The translations under genes and the position numbers were made by a program. Below, piece after piece: positions 43,994-54,568 of a stretch of 64,000 nucleotides of DNA. Position 1 is the stretch's first letter. Every line of letters begins with the position of its first letter. This DNA comes from Gordonia sp. PDNC005 (GTDB lineage: Bacteria; Actinomycetota; Actinomycetes; Mycobacteriales; Mycobacteriaceae). The stretch is taken from the NCBI RefSeq assembly GCF_016919385.1, contig NZ_CP070351.1, positions 3,844,001-3,908,000 of the forward strand. Reading direction: 5' to 3'. The notes beneath the pieces are model-generated. The model worked only from the letters and a program-made list of their open reading frames with translations, had not been told where the DNA came from and made no database searches.

Positions 43994-44035
43994 CTCCGGT
44001 GCGACCTGACTCCTCCAACGATCTGCGGTCGAACA

Positions 44036-45013
44036 CTACGCGACGGGAACGCCGTTCTCGGGTGCGGGTCCGCGCGAGGATCGGTAGATCTCCCGGGCGT
44101 GTGCGACGGTCGGCGTTGCTGCGCTGTCGGGCGAGGGAGATGACAGATGCTGCGCGTACAGCGCACCGGTCATCGGGCCGATCGCACGTCGGACCAGGCG
44201 ACTCGTCAATTGGGGGTCGCGACGGAGCAGGCCTACCGCGGCGCGGACTGCCGGAGGATAGGCGGCGTCGACGATTGCGGAATGGTCGAATCCGCCGACC
44301 GTGCGCATCCATTTGGGGAGTGTCGCGATGGCGGCAGGCGCGACGATCCGGCTGCTCGCCCACACACGGGGACCCCGATCGATAGGTGTGTGGAGGAGAT
44401 AGTGCATGCCCCGATGCGCACGTTCGGAGACGCAGAGTCCGGACCGAACCGCCTCGAAGTACTCTCGCACCTCGTCGCGATTGGTGGGGACGTCAGACGG
44501 GCGGCAGGTCTGCAGTTCGGCGGCGATCACACAGTCGGCCCAGTATCGCTCCTCTTCTTCTGCCGTGAGTCTGCCCGGCCCGTACATCTCGTAGCACTTG
44601 AGAACCGAGTGCCAGCCGGTCACGTGGATCCAGAGCTGTGAGTCGGGGTTGTTGGCGCTGTACCGGCGCCCTGTGATCGGATCGACTCCGGTCGACTGGG
44701 CGTGGACCTTGAGGAGATGGTCGGATGCGGTCACCGCCATTCTGCTGTCGCCGACGGCGACCACCAGAAAGTAGGCGAACGTGTGGTCCAGGCGCCCATA
44801 CGGGTCCGTGTAGATCCCGCCGACGTCGGCGACGGATGCTGTCAGCGCCGGGTCGAAGTGCTCCAACGTGACCGCTCGCTGGAATCCGATGAGCGCAGTG
44901 GGGGACGTCCACACCTTCCAGGTGGGGGAGTCGGGACCGAAGAAGCCGTTGTCGACCTTTCGGAGGGGCATGGTCGGTGTGTCGAAGGCCGGCCGGTCGA
45001 TGTGTGTGGTCAT
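44036..45013 (-). CDS. MpaB/Lcp-like oxygenase (DUF2236)
   Basis: The 325-residue protein matches the DUF2236 layout: FFGPDSPTWKVWTSPTALIG, LVVAVGDSRMAVTASDHLLK, HAQSTGVDPITGRRYSANNP, WIHVTGWHSVLKCYEMYGPG and RLTAEEEERYWADC. The family includes haem-b oxygenases of latex clearing (Lcp) and fungal MpaB. The H of VHAQS and WIHVTGWHS are candidate haem ligands. Substrate is unknown. It follows the acyl-CoA oxidase-like gene by 16 bases. Confidence 0.88.
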   Translation of the reverse strand: MTTHIDRPAFDTPTMPLRKVDNGFFGPDSPTWKVWTSPTALIGFQRAVTLEHFDPALTASVADVGGIYTDPYGRLDHTFAYFLVVAVGDSRMAVTASDHLLKVHAQSTGVDPITGRRYSANNPDSQLWIHVTGWHSVLKCYEMYGPGRLTAEEEERYWADCVIAAELQTCRPSDVPTNRDEVREYFEAVRSGLCVSERAHRGMHYLLHTPIDRGPRVWASSRIVAPAAIATLPKWMRTVGGFDHSAIVDAAYPPAVRAAVGLLRRDPQLTSRLVRRAIGPMTGALYAQHLSSPSPDSAATPTVAHAREIYRSSRGPAPENGVPVA

Positions 45014-45029
45014 GTCTGCTCCAGTCGAT

Positions 45030-46934
45030 TCAAGGGTTCATTGTGTAGGCGCCGGCGAGTTCCCTGGCCTGTCCCAGCACCCGCCCGGTCCGGTCGTCGT
45101 CGGCGATCGGGCGGCGGATGAGTTCGAGCGCTCTGCGCTGCTGGGCAGGAGTAGACGTAGGCTTGCCGTTCAAGGTCACCGCGTGGCGAGAGAAGTCGCG
45201 TACCAGCAGATCAAAGAGGTGATCCAGCACATCACGATCTGTTCCCAGGAGCCGAGCCTGCTCAAGGATCAACTGCGCATATGGGATCAACGTGAACAGC
45301 TCACCGAGCGCGAAGAGGAAATCGACATCGCTGCGCTGATCGGACGTCGGCGCGGCCGCGGCGAGCAGCGACTGGAATGTCAGTGCTTGGTCGAGGAATA
45401 CTGCGACGTTCGGAATCTCCGAGAACTGCTCGAAGACCGGACGCCAATCAGGAAACACGATGTTGCCGAGACCCGAGCTCGGGCCCTGGTTGAACAGGAA
45501 GGTGTCATCGGCCGCGTCCCGGCGTTTTGGCACATCGGTGGTGGGTATGCGCGCGACCTCCTTCCGAAGGCGAGGGACGGCGGTTGCGGCGTGCCGACCC
45601 GCCCAGCGAAGTGCCCCGGCGACAGACGAAGTCGGTATCGCCGACGGAAGGCGGCCCAACGCCGCGAGCCCGATGTCGGAAGGATCGAACATGTATCCGG
45701 GCATGAACTTGAGGGCGAGGGCCATGTTCACGTGAACTGTTCCCTCGAGACGTGGCAACCCGAACATGGCCGTCAGCCCGACTGGGAAGTACATGTCGTT
45801 CTCGAATCCGCGCGCGGCGATGACATCAGCGATGTCCTCGTAGAGTCGTTGTCCGTTTCGAGTCACCGACATCTTCTCGATGGCACTCACCAGCAGGTAC
45901 CGACGGTCGTCTCGATGCGCGGAGCGCATGTAGTCGATGGCGCGTTCGCTGTACAGCTTCATCCCGGCGAGGCGGGCGTAACTGTCCGCCACCAGACCCC
46001 GGACCTGCGGGAACTCAGTGACTCGGTGTCCGAACAGCACGCGCGAATCGGCGTGGGTGAGTGCCTCGTACATTGCGTGTTCGCACGCGCCGATTGCGCC
46101 GAATCCGAGATTGAACTTCCCGACGTTGACTGTGTTCATCGCCGCGTCGAAAGCCGCCCGACCGGTGTGGAGGATGTCGGCATCGTCGACGGGATAGTCC
46201 TCGAGGTCGAACGCGGCTACGTACATCTGCGAGTCGACGACGTTCTTGCGCAACTTGTACTCGTCGGCCCGAGAGTCCGCGGCGAAGAACATGTAACCGG
46301 AATACTCGGCATCCGACAGTCGTCGGTCGGTGCTCGACGAGTCGATGATCGATGCATCTGAGCGGCGACCGAATACCGAGACCATTGCCGCGCGGTTGCC
46401 GTTGCCGATGTAGTACTTGCCGCCTGTCGCGGTGAATCCGGCTCCGTTCGGTCGCGGCTCGAGGAGCATGTCTGTGGAGTACACGTCCGCGCCGTGCGCC
46501 CGCTCGGACAATCCGAAAGCGAAGATCTCGCCCTGCTCGAGAAGGATCGCAGCCCGTCGGCGTGCTTCCGTGTTCGTGCTCTGCCAGATCGGCATGAGTC
46601 CTAGGACGGTGACTTGCCAGACGTACCAATACTGCATTCCGTAGAAGCCGAGGACCTGACTCAGACGTGCGTTGCGTGCCGTGTCCCACCGCTTGTCCGG
46701 GTCGCCGTCCGCGAACTCGGCAGGCGTGAGGAATGTGGCGAACAGACGCTCTCTCTTCACGAAATCGAGGAAGTCCTGGTACCAGATCCGATCTCTGTTC
46801 TCAGCCAGCAGACGCTGCTTTCCCAGCGTTTCGAAGTAGTCGACGGTTGCGCCGAGCATGCGGCGGGTTGTGGCGTCGAACTCAGTGAATTCGCAGGTGC
46901 GGGGGTTGAAAATGTCCACGTCGCCCAATCTCAT
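45030..46934 (-). CDS. Acyl-CoA oxidase/dehydrogenase-family flavoprotein
   Basis: The 634-residue protein is of the long acyl-CoA oxidase type. The FAD domain has IFAFGLSERAHGADVYSTDM and GFTATGGKYYIGNGNRAAMV, the helical part VGKFNLGFGAIGACEHAMYE, and a catalytic-region segment QRLYEDIADVIAARGFENDM. The last 180 residues are family specific. I take ATG 46934 (MRLGDVDIFNPRTCEFTEFD) because three GTAGGAA half-sites, an evident operator, lie just upstream; the longer frame would read through them. It probably introduces a double bond into a CoA thioester. Confidence 0.85.
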   Translation of the reverse strand: MRLGDVDIFNPRTCEFTEFDATTRRMLGATVDYFETLGKQRLLAENRDRIWYQDFLDFVKRERLFATFLTPAEFADGDPDKRWDTARNARLSQVLGFYGMQYWYVWQVTVLGLMPIWQSTNTEARRRAAILLEQGEIFAFGLSERAHGADVYSTDMLLEPRPNGAGFTATGGKYYIGNGNRAAMVSVFGRRSDASIIDSSSTDRRLSDAEYSGYMFFAADSRADEYKLRKNVVDSQMYVAAFDLEDYPVDDADILHTGRAAFDAAMNTVNVGKFNLGFGAIGACEHAMYEALTHADSRVLFGHRVTEFPQVRGLVADSYARLAGMKLYSERAIDYMRSAHRDDRRYLLVSAIEKMSVTRNGQRLYEDIADVIAARGFENDMYFPVGLTAMFGLPRLEGTVHVNMALALKFMPGYMFDPSDIGLAALGRLPSAIPTSSVAGALRWAGRHAATAVPRLRKEVARIPTTDVPKRRDAADDTFLFNQGPSSGLGNIVFPDWRPVFEQFSEIPNVAVFLDQALTFQSLLAAAAPTSDQRSDVDFLFALGELFTLIPYAQLILEQARLLGTDRDVLDHLFDLLVRDFSRHAVTLNGKPTSTPAQQRRALELIRRPIADDDRTGRVLGQARELAGAYTMNP

Positions 46935-46939
46935 CGTAG

Positions 46940-46970
46940 TTCCTACGAATGTGTAGGAATCATTTCCTAC
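46940..46970. promoter_or_regulatory. Triple GTAGGAA/TTCCTAC operator
   Basis: TTCCTAC (46940-46946), GTAGGAA (46953-46959) and TTCCTAC (46964-46970) make two overlapping inverted repeats with 6-base and 4-base spacers. They begin 6 bases before the acyl-CoA oxidase-like start on the minus strand. The binding protein is probably one of the two adjacent TetR proteins. Confidence 0.65.
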
Positions 46971-47023
46971 GCGACTGTAGCATTGAGATCTGGAAATTTC
47001 AGTTGCCGACGGCTCGGAAATTC

Positions 47024-47051
47024 TGTACAAACGTACATGTACAAACGTACA
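47024..47051. promoter_or_regulatory. Tandem TGTACAAACGTACA operators
   Basis: Two identical 14-mers, each with arms TGTAC/GTACA around AAAC, lie head to tail at 47024-47037 and 47038-47051, 15 bases before the TetR start. They are the likely autoregulatory sites of the TetR/efflux pair. Confidence 0.75.
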
Positions 47052-47066
47052 GAATTGGAGGAGACG

Positions 47067-47618
47067 ATGGCGAAGCACGATCCGCAGGCGCGACGTCAAG
47101 CGATCATCGAGGCCGCCGCCGACCTGATCGCCGAAGTGGGGCCGGGCAAATTGACTCATCGACTGGTGGCTGCCCGCGCCGAGGTTCCGTTGGGGTCGAC
47201 GACGGCGTACTTCACCTCCATCGACGACCTCCGCCAGGCGGCCCTGGCCTTTCACGTCGAAGACATCGATCGCACCTTGAAACAGATCGGCGACGAGTTC
47301 GTCGCCGACCCGGCGGGTGCTCCGGATCGACTCGTCGACTATCTGTTCGACTACCTCTCAGATCAGCGGAGCGTCGCGTCTGCCGCCGCGCTCAACTCGA
47401 CGGCCACATTCGACCCGCAGGTCCGTGAGCTGGCCCGACGGTGGACCGACGGCATGATCGAAGCGCTCGCCGAACACATCGGCCGCGACAACGCGCTCGC
47501 TGTCGCGATCATCTCCGACGGCGCGTGCGTGCACGCCGCCATCCGCGGTGCCCCCGTCTCCAAAGCCGACCTGCAACGAGCCTTTGCGCCCTTCCTGAAT
47601 CACCCTGAGGACACCTGA
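47067..47618 (+). CDS. TetR-family regulator of an efflux gene
   Basis: The 183-residue protein has the HTH ARRQAIIEAAADLIAEVGPG, KLTHRLVAARAEVPLGSTTA, YFTSIDDLRQAALAFHVEDI. GGAGGAG stands 3 bases before ATG 47067, which decides the start against longer readings. Its stop overlaps the ATG of the following DHA2 transporter as TGATG, a typical regulator-pump pair. Two perfect tandem operators precede it. Confidence 0.93.
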   Translation: MAKHDPQARRQAIIEAAADLIAEVGPGKLTHRLVAARAEVPLGSTTAYFTSIDDLRQAALAFHVEDIDRTLKQIGDEFVADPAGAPDRLVDYLFDYLSDQRSVASAAALNSTATFDPQVRELARRWTDGMIEALAEHIGRDNALAVAIISDGACVHAAIRGAPVSKADLQRAFAPFLNHPEDT

Positions 47619-49165
47619 TGACCGACATCACGACACCACCAGCCCGACCGCCCATCTCGACCCGCCGCGCATGGGCGGCGACGATCACGCTCTCCATGAG
47701 CCTGCTCGTCATCACCATGGACATGACGATCCTCAACATCGCGCTGCCGACCATGTCGCGCGAACTGCAGCCGTCCGGAGAGCAACTCCTCTGGATCGTG
47801 GACGTGTACTCGCTCGTCCTCGCGGGACTCCTGGTCGCGTCGAGCGCCGTCGCCGACCGCTGGGGACGCAAACGACTCCTGCTGACCGGCTACACGATCT
47901 TCGCGCTGGCGTCACTGATGGTGTTGTTCGCTGACTCGCCCGGCGCGGTCATCGCGATCCGCGCGATGCTCGGCATCGGTGGCGCCATGATCATGCCGAC
48001 GACGTTGTCGCTGATCAGAACGATTTTCACCGACACCAAGCAGCGCGCGATGGCGCTCGCGCTATGGTCGGCGATCGCTGGTCTCGGTGCGGCCATCGGC
48101 CCCCTCGTCGGCGGTGTTCTGCTCGAGAACCTCTCGTGGCATTCGGCGTTCCTCGTCAACGTTCCGCTGATGGTCCTGGCCATCATCGCCGGCGTGCTTC
48201 TACTCCCGGAGTCGGTGTCCGACAAGCCGGGCGCCTGGGACTGGCCGACCATCGGTCTGTCGTTCAGCGGCATGATCGCGCTGATGTGGTCGATCAAGAA
48301 ATTCGGCAAGGAATCGAGTCTCGCCGTTCCGTCTGCGTGGATCGTCTTCGTCTTCGCCGTGGTCGCATTGACGGTCTTCGTCCGACGCAGCCTGCGGCAG
48401 GACGATCCGATGCTCGACGTCGGACTGTTCCGCAGCCGTCCGTTCACCGGCGGCATCGCTGGTGCGCTCGGGTCGATGTTCGCGATGGCCGCGGCTCTGC
48501 TGCTGCTGGCTCAGTGGCTGCAGAGTGTGGAGGGCAGCTCGCCCATCTCCACCGGCGTCAAGCTGATCCCGCTCGCGCTCGCCGCAGCAGGCGCATCGCT
48601 CATCGCTCCGAAGCTGGCGAGCATGATCGGTCCGCGAGCTGTCCTCGCCGGAGCCATCGGCCTGTCCGGGCTCGGCATGATCATGATCTACCTCATCCCA
48701 GGCGAATTGACGTACGCGTCGATCGTGGTCGCGTTGTGCCTGGTGGGCGCGGGTATCGGTTCATTGGCCGTCGGTTCCGTCCTCATCATGTCGGGTAGTC
48801 CTGAGCACCGAGCGGGGAACGCCGCGGCGATGGAGGAGACCTCGTACGAGGTTGGAAGCGTCCTCGGCGTCGCGATCCTCGGCAGCGTCGCGTCCGTCAT
48901 GTACCGCGCCGACCTCGACTCGTCGGGAGAACTCGCCAAGCTGCCCGGTGAGTTGGCGGGTCCGGCACGTGAATCGATCGGCGCAGCCGTCGACATCGCG
49001 AACACCGTGGGACTGCCTGACGTCGCGGAGGCGGCGGGGGAGGCGTTCACCGAATCGATGCAAGTCACCAGCCTGGTAGGCGGCCTGATCATGCTCGGCG
49101 TTGCGCTGACGGTCTGGTTCGTCGTTCCGCGCGGAACCACCTTGGATGCCGACGCCGGTCACTGA
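47618..49165 (+). CDS. DHA2-family (EmrB/QacA) drug:H+ antiporter
   Basis: The 515-residue protein has 14 predicted helices and the motifs LLVITMDMTILNIALPTMSR, LWIVDVYSLVLAGLLVASSA, VADRWGRKRLLLTGYTIFAL and GLGAAIGPLVGGVLLENLSW. These are the D1, A and C motifs of the 14-TMS drug exporters. It is translationally coupled to the TetR gene and should export a hydrophobic or cationic compound that induces it. Confidence 0.95.
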   Translation: MTDITTPPARPPISTRRAWAATITLSMSLLVITMDMTILNIALPTMSRELQPSGEQLLWIVDVYSLVLAGLLVASSAVADRWGRKRLLLTGYTIFALASLMVLFADSPGAVIAIRAMLGIGGAMIMPTTLSLIRTIFTDTKQRAMALALWSAIAGLGAAIGPLVGGVLLENLSWHSAFLVNVPLMVLAIIAGVLLLPESVSDKPGAWDWPTIGLSFSGMIALMWSIKKFGKESSLAVPSAWIVFVFAVVALTVFVRRSLRQDDPMLDVGLFRSRPFTGGIAGALGSMFAMAAALLLLAQWLQSVEGSSPISTGVKLIPLALAAAGASLIAPKLASMIGPRAVLAGAIGLSGLGMIMIYLIPGELTYASIVVALCLVGAGIGSLAVGSVLIMSGSPEHRAGNAAAMEETSYEVGSVLGVAILGSVASVMYRADLDSSGELAKLPGELAGPARESIGAAVDIANTVGLPDVAEAAGEAFTESMQVTSLVGGLIMLGVALTVWFVVPRGTTLDADAGH

Positions 49166-49172
49166 CCGCTGT

Positions 49173-49240
49173 CTAACCGCGACCGCTCAGCGGATCGACC
49201 CCGCTCTGGGGGTCTGTTCCCGCTGAGCGGTCATGGTTAG
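49173..49240. terminator. Large nested hairpin between convergent genes
   Basis: Arms 49173-49193 and 49220-49240 pair at 19 of 21 positions (core GACCGCTCAGCGG). Within the loop GACCCC-GCTCT-GGGGGTC forms a second stem, giving a nested structure. It lies between the converging pump and TetR genes and overlaps the TetR stop codon. Confidence 0.8.
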
Positions 49241-49806
49241 GCGAGCTTCGCGCCCCAGACCGCGCGGGCATGGGCCGCGAGAGTGTGGAACACGGACACG
49301 TCGCGAGTGGCGCGGGCAGTGAGGATCGCGCCCTCCAACCCGGACACCAGGACGGCGCCCGCGGTGGCGGCCTCGTTGGCGTCGAGACCGTCCCGGACGA
49401 AGGCGTCGGCGATCAGCACCTCGAATCGGCGGAACGCGGTCGCCGCCTCCGAGGCGGCGGCCGGGTACTCCTGGGCGCTCAGGGAGGCGGCGGCCAGCGG
49501 GCACCCGAGTCGGTAGTCGCTCTCGACCAGGAGGTCAGCCCACTGCCGAGCCCAGAAGTCGAGGGCGTCGAGTGTGGACATCTCGGCGAGGACGGCTTTC
49601 AACATGTTTCCGACCCCCTTGCCCGCGTCGGCGGTCGCGACGCGGAGCAGGTCGGCCTTGCCTTCGGGAAAGTACTGGTACATCGACCGACGGGCGACCT
49701 TGCTGTGCTCGAGGAGCTCGGACATCCCGAATCCGTCGGCGCCGCGACTGCGCAGGAGCAGCGTCGCCGACGTCAGCAGGCGTTCGCGTACGGGCGTCGT
49801 GGTCAT
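49237..49806 (-). CDS. TetR-family regulator
   Basis: The 189-residue protein has the HTH RERLLTSATLLLRSRGADGF, GMSELLEHSKVARRSMYQYF, PEGKADLLRVATADAGKGVG, similar to the AcrR/YxaF group that has a C-terminal PLAAASLSAQEYP motif. ATG 49806 gives MTTTPVRERL. It is divergent from the thioesterase gene, with a palindrome between them. Confidence 0.92.
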   Translation of the reverse strand: MTTTPVRERLLTSATLLLRSRGADGFGMSELLEHSKVARRSMYQYFPEGKADLLRVATADAGKGVGNMLKAVLAEMSTLDALDFWARQWADLLVESDYRLGCPLAAASLSAQEYPAAASEAATAFRRFEVLIADAFVRDGLDANEAATAGAVLVSGLEGAILTARATRDVSVFHTLAAHARAVWGAKLA

Positions 49807-49825
49807 GACCACAGCATAGCGATGT

Positions 49826-49839
49826 AGAACGATCATTCT
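49826..49839. promoter_or_regulatory. Palindromic operator in the TetR-thioesterase divergent promoter
   Basis: AGAACGATCATTCT pairs at 6 of 7 positions about its centre GATC. It lies 19 bases before the TetR start and 14 before the thioesterase start. Its core resembles TTGAACGATCATTCAA at 33753. Confidence 0.6.
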
Positions 49840-49853
49840 GTTAGATTCGAGAC

Positions 49854-50663
49854 ATGACCCACGTCTTCGATGAAGCGACCGCCGTCACTGCGCTCGACAC
49901 GGACACCCACACCGTCCGAGCCACCACACATCCGGCCTACAACAACATGGTCGGTCCGTTCGGCGGCATCACAGCTGCGACGATCGTCAGCGCACTGCAG
50001 AAGCACCCCGACGCTCTCGGCGACCCTCTCGCGCTGACCGTCAACTACGTCGCGCCCATCGCCGAAGGTCACTGGGACCTCACGCTCGTTCCGGTGCGCA
50101 CCAACCGCACCAACCAGCACTGGACGTTCACCATCGACCAGCAGGAGCACACGGTCGCCACCGGTACCGCGGTGTTCGGCATCCGGCGGGACACGTGGAC
50201 CGATACCGAGCCGGCCGCACCGCAGGCACCCGATTCCGACTCCGTCGAGGCCGTCGACTTCCCCGACTTCATCGCATGGGCGCGGAACTACGAGAAGCGT
50301 TTCATCGTCGGCGGGATGAACGATGGGGCGTTGGACGATTCGACGACCACCATGTGGATCCGCGACCTGCCCGAGCGGCCGCTCGACTTCGCGTCGCTGA
50401 CAAGCATCACCGACACCTTCTTCCCCCGCGTGTTCCTGCGTAAGGGCGCCTACGCGCCGGCCGGCACGATCTCGCTGACCACGTACTTCCACGCCAGTGC
50501 GGACGAACTGGCAGCCCAGGGTTCGCGGCCCGTTCTGGCCACCGCGAAGGCCGCACGTTTCGCCGGCGGCCACTTCGACCAGTACGGCCAGATCTGGGGC
50601 GACGACGACGTGTTGCTCGCGACCACCCACCAACTCGTCTACTTCAAGGACGCTCCGGCCTGA
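49854..50663 (+). CDS. Acyl-CoA thioesterase-like double hot-dog protein
   Basis: The 269-residue protein has two hot-dog halves. The first contains HPAYNNMVGPFGGITAATIV and PLALTVNYVAPIAEGHWDLT; the second DSTTTMWIRDLPERPLDFAS, VFLRKGAYAPAGTISLTTYF and DQYGQIWGDDDVLLATTHQL. This is the TesB-like or DUF4442-like arrangement found in actinobacteria. It would hydrolyse acyl-CoA esters in the cytoplasm. It is divergent from a TetR gene that probably represses it. Confidence 0.88.
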   Translation: MTHVFDEATAVTALDTDTHTVRATTHPAYNNMVGPFGGITAATIVSALQKHPDALGDPLALTVNYVAPIAEGHWDLTLVPVRTNRTNQHWTFTIDQQEHTVATGTAVFGIRRDTWTDTEPAAPQAPDSDSVEAVDFPDFIAWARNYEKRFIVGGMNDGALDDSTTTMWIRDLPERPLDFASLTSITDTFFPRVFLRKGAYAPAGTISLTTYFHASADELAAQGSRPVLATAKAARFAGGHFDQYGQIWGDDDVLLATTHQLVYFKDAPA

Positions 50664-50691
50664 GCATGGCTCGCCCAGTAGATTGAAACGC

Positions 50692-51360
50692 ATGTCGCAG
50701 AAGTCGTTCCGGGCCGTCGGCTCACTCTTGGCCGGTGTTGCAGTCGTCGCGGTGCTGTCGGCGTGCAGCGAATCGGAGACCGTGGATCCCGCAGTGCAGC
50801 GTGCCCTCGACTCCGTTCTCACCGCTGGCGACTTCCCCGCCGGTTACAGCGTCGTCACTCTCGGCAAGGACGAGAAGAAGACGACCGTCGACCAGCTCGA
50901 CGACAGTCGCCGCGACGCCGAGGTGACCCCCGCGTCGTGCAAATCGAGTCACGAGGCGCCATCCGATTCGGAGACGGGCAGTGTGGTCGCGGTCAACGGC
51001 CAGTCGACCCTCAGCCAATCGGTCTCGCGGTCGACGGAATCGGCGACCGGCCTGGTCGCAGCCGTGTCGGGCGAGTGCTCGAAGGTCACTGTGAAGGTCA
51101 CCGCCGGTCCGGCCAAGGGCACAACCGCGATCATCACCAGCGCCGACGTGCAGCCCGCGACGATCGACGGGTTCGACGGAGTCACCTTCCGCCAGGTGTC
51201 GACAGTCGACGACGAGGAACGACAGGGACTCATCGGGCGATTCCAGGTGGACGGTTACCTTGTGACAGTCCAGGCAGTGAAGGCCGACGGATCGATGCCC
51301 GATCGGGCGAGTTTCGACACGACAGTGACGGCTGCGGTCAAGAAGGCCGCCCGCGCCTGA
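50692..51360 (+). CDS. Lipoprotein, paralogue 1 of 3
   Basis: The 222-residue protein has a lipobox LSAC (VAVVAVLSACSE). The mature domain has the motifs AGDFPAGYSVVTL, EVTPASCKSS and AVSGECSKVTVKV. The two Cys of TPASC and GEC are shared by all three paralogues and probably form a disulfide. I do not recognise the family; the layout recalls extracellular sensor domains of mycobacterial lipoproteins and kinases. It lies 28 bases after the thioesterase gene. Confidence 0.85.
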   Translation: MSQKSFRAVGSLLAGVAVVAVLSACSESETVDPAVQRALDSVLTAGDFPAGYSVVTLGKDEKKTTVDQLDDSRRDAEVTPASCKSSHEAPSDSETGSVVAVNGQSTLSQSVSRSTESATGLVAAVSGECSKVTVKVTAGPAKGTTAIITSADVQPATIDGFDGVTFRQVSTVDDEERQGLIGRFQVDGYLVTVQAVKADGSMPDRASFDTTVTAAVKKAARA

Positions 51361-51469
51361 ACTCTCCGCGTGACGAGATTGGCACGAATCGTGGACGACT
51401 GAACAGGCGACACACCCTGGCCCGTAATGTCTTCTCGGGCACATAACGCCCCTCACGTGAGCAGGAGTC

Positions 51470-52207
51470 ATGGTGCGGAACATCTTCGGTAAGACGGCGG
51501 GCGCTGTGCTCGCCTGCACGGCGTCGATCGGCCTGGTTGCCGGTTGCAGCACGGACGGCGACGCAGTCAAGGGCGATGTGGGGTCGGCGGCGTCGACCAC
51601 GCAGTCGGACGCGGACCCGGCGAAGGTCCGAGCGCTGGTCCTGACTCCCAAAGACTTTCCCGCAGGCTATGTCGCGCAGGAGATCCCGCTCAGCCAGATG
51701 GACGACACGCTCGACAAGCTGCGCGCAGCGACGAAAGGCGCGACCTTCACTCCGGCGTCGTGCGGCGATGTGAACGCCATCCCGGACATCGATTTCGGCA
51801 AGATCGGTCTCGCCGTCGCCACGAAGGGCATGACCGCCAGTCTCACGGAGATGGTGACAGTCGGTGGCACGACGGTCTCGAACTACCGCAGGCAGGTCAC
51901 CGGTGAGTGCTCGACGATGACGATGACGATGGAGATGGAAGGCCAGAAGGTGACCTCGCTCGTCAAGCAGAATGTGCTCGACACGCCGAAGGTCGACGCG
52001 GACGACTCCATCGTCGTCGAAGCTGTGACCACCACAAAGGTTGGTGGTCAGACTGTCCAGACTCGCACTCTCACGGGTGCGGCGGAAGTCGACGGCTACC
52101 TGATCAATGTGACGGCTACGAACATGGTGCCGAGCGGGGATCCGGACCGCGCCGGATTCGAGGACCTGTTCACCAAGGCGGTCGCGAAGGTTGCGGACCA
52201 GGCATGA
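51470..52207 (+). CDS. Lipoprotein, paralogue 2 of 3
   Basis: The 245-residue protein has a lipobox VAGC (TASIGLVAGCST). It repeats the pattern KDFPAGYVAQEIP, TFTPASCGDVN and QVTGECSTMTMTM seen in its neighbours. The C-terminal part TRTLTGAAEVDGYLINVTAT corresponds to similar strands in the other two. GTG and ATG starts nearby are possible; ATG 51470 follows GAGCAGGAG. The stop overlaps the next start. Confidence 0.87.
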   Translation: MVRNIFGKTAGAVLACTASIGLVAGCSTDGDAVKGDVGSAASTTQSDADPAKVRALVLTPKDFPAGYVAQEIPLSQMDDTLDKLRAATKGATFTPASCGDVNAIPDIDFGKIGLAVATKGMTASLTEMVTVGGTTVSNYRRQVTGECSTMTMTMEMEGQKVTSLVKQNVLDTPKVDADDSIVVEAVTTTKVGGQTVQTRTLTGAAEVDGYLINVTATNMVPSGDPDRAGFEDLFTKAVAKVADQA

Positions 52208-52893
52208 CGAAGCGAAGTCTCCGCCTGTCCGGCGGACTTGTCGGCATCACTGCAGTTCTGGCGCTCGCCGCGTGCGGCTCGGACGACGCGTCGGGGCCGG
52301 CGATGCCGCAAGACCTCGTCTTGTCGGCCGACGAGCTACCCGCGGGCTTCGACGTGCAGGACGTGCCGAAAGACCAGATCATCGAGCTGGCGAAGCAGAC
52401 TGCGGCGTCCGGCGGGAGCTCCGTGACGCCCGCGTCGTGCAAACAGTCGGGAGTGCTGCCCGACGACCTGACAGCCGACCAGTTGGGCATCACCATCGCC
52501 CAGCAGGGCACAGCGGCCACGCTCACCGACGTGGTCTCGGTGTCGGAACGGGACATCGCCTCCTTCCGCGCCGCGGTCACCGGCAAATGCGCGACCGTGA
52601 AACGCAAGGTCACCCGGGGTCCGATGGCCGGCCTGCAGGCGACCGTCACCACCAAGGTGCTCGATGCTCCTGCGGCACTCGTGGGCAAGGACGTGCTCGT
52701 CTACCAGCAGACGTCCACTGCCCGCTCGTCCGGTCAGAAGGTCGTCACCCGGACCTTGAGCGGCGTGGCCAAGGTGGGGGACTACGTCGTCCGCATCGAG
52801 TACGCGCCGATGGCCGGGTCGAACGCCATCGACCGCACGGCGTTCGATGAATCGTTCGCGCGTGCGGTCGACAAGGTGGCCGAGAAGGCCTGA
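52204..52893 (+). CDS. Lipoprotein, paralogue 3 of 3
   Basis: The 229-residue protein has a lipobox LAAC (TAVLALAACGSD) and the shared motifs DELPAGFDVQDVP, SVTPASCKQSG and AVTGKCATVKRKV, with TRTLSGVAKVGDYVVRIEYA at the end. ATG 52204 overlaps the stop of paralogue 2 by 4 bases. Tandem triplication with moderate divergence suggests that the copies have separate ligands. Confidence 0.88.
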   Translation: MTKRSLRLSGGLVGITAVLALAACGSDDASGPAMPQDLVLSADELPAGFDVQDVPKDQIIELAKQTAASGGSSVTPASCKQSGVLPDDLTADQLGITIAQQGTAATLTDVVSVSERDIASFRAAVTGKCATVKRKVTRGPMAGLQATVTTKVLDAPAALVGKDVLVYQQTSTARSSGQKVVTRTLSGVAKVGDYVVRIEYAPMAGSNAIDRTAFDESFARAVDKVAEKA

Positions 52894-52904
52894 CGTCTGA
52901 GGCG

Positions 52905-54568
<1,664 letters not shown>

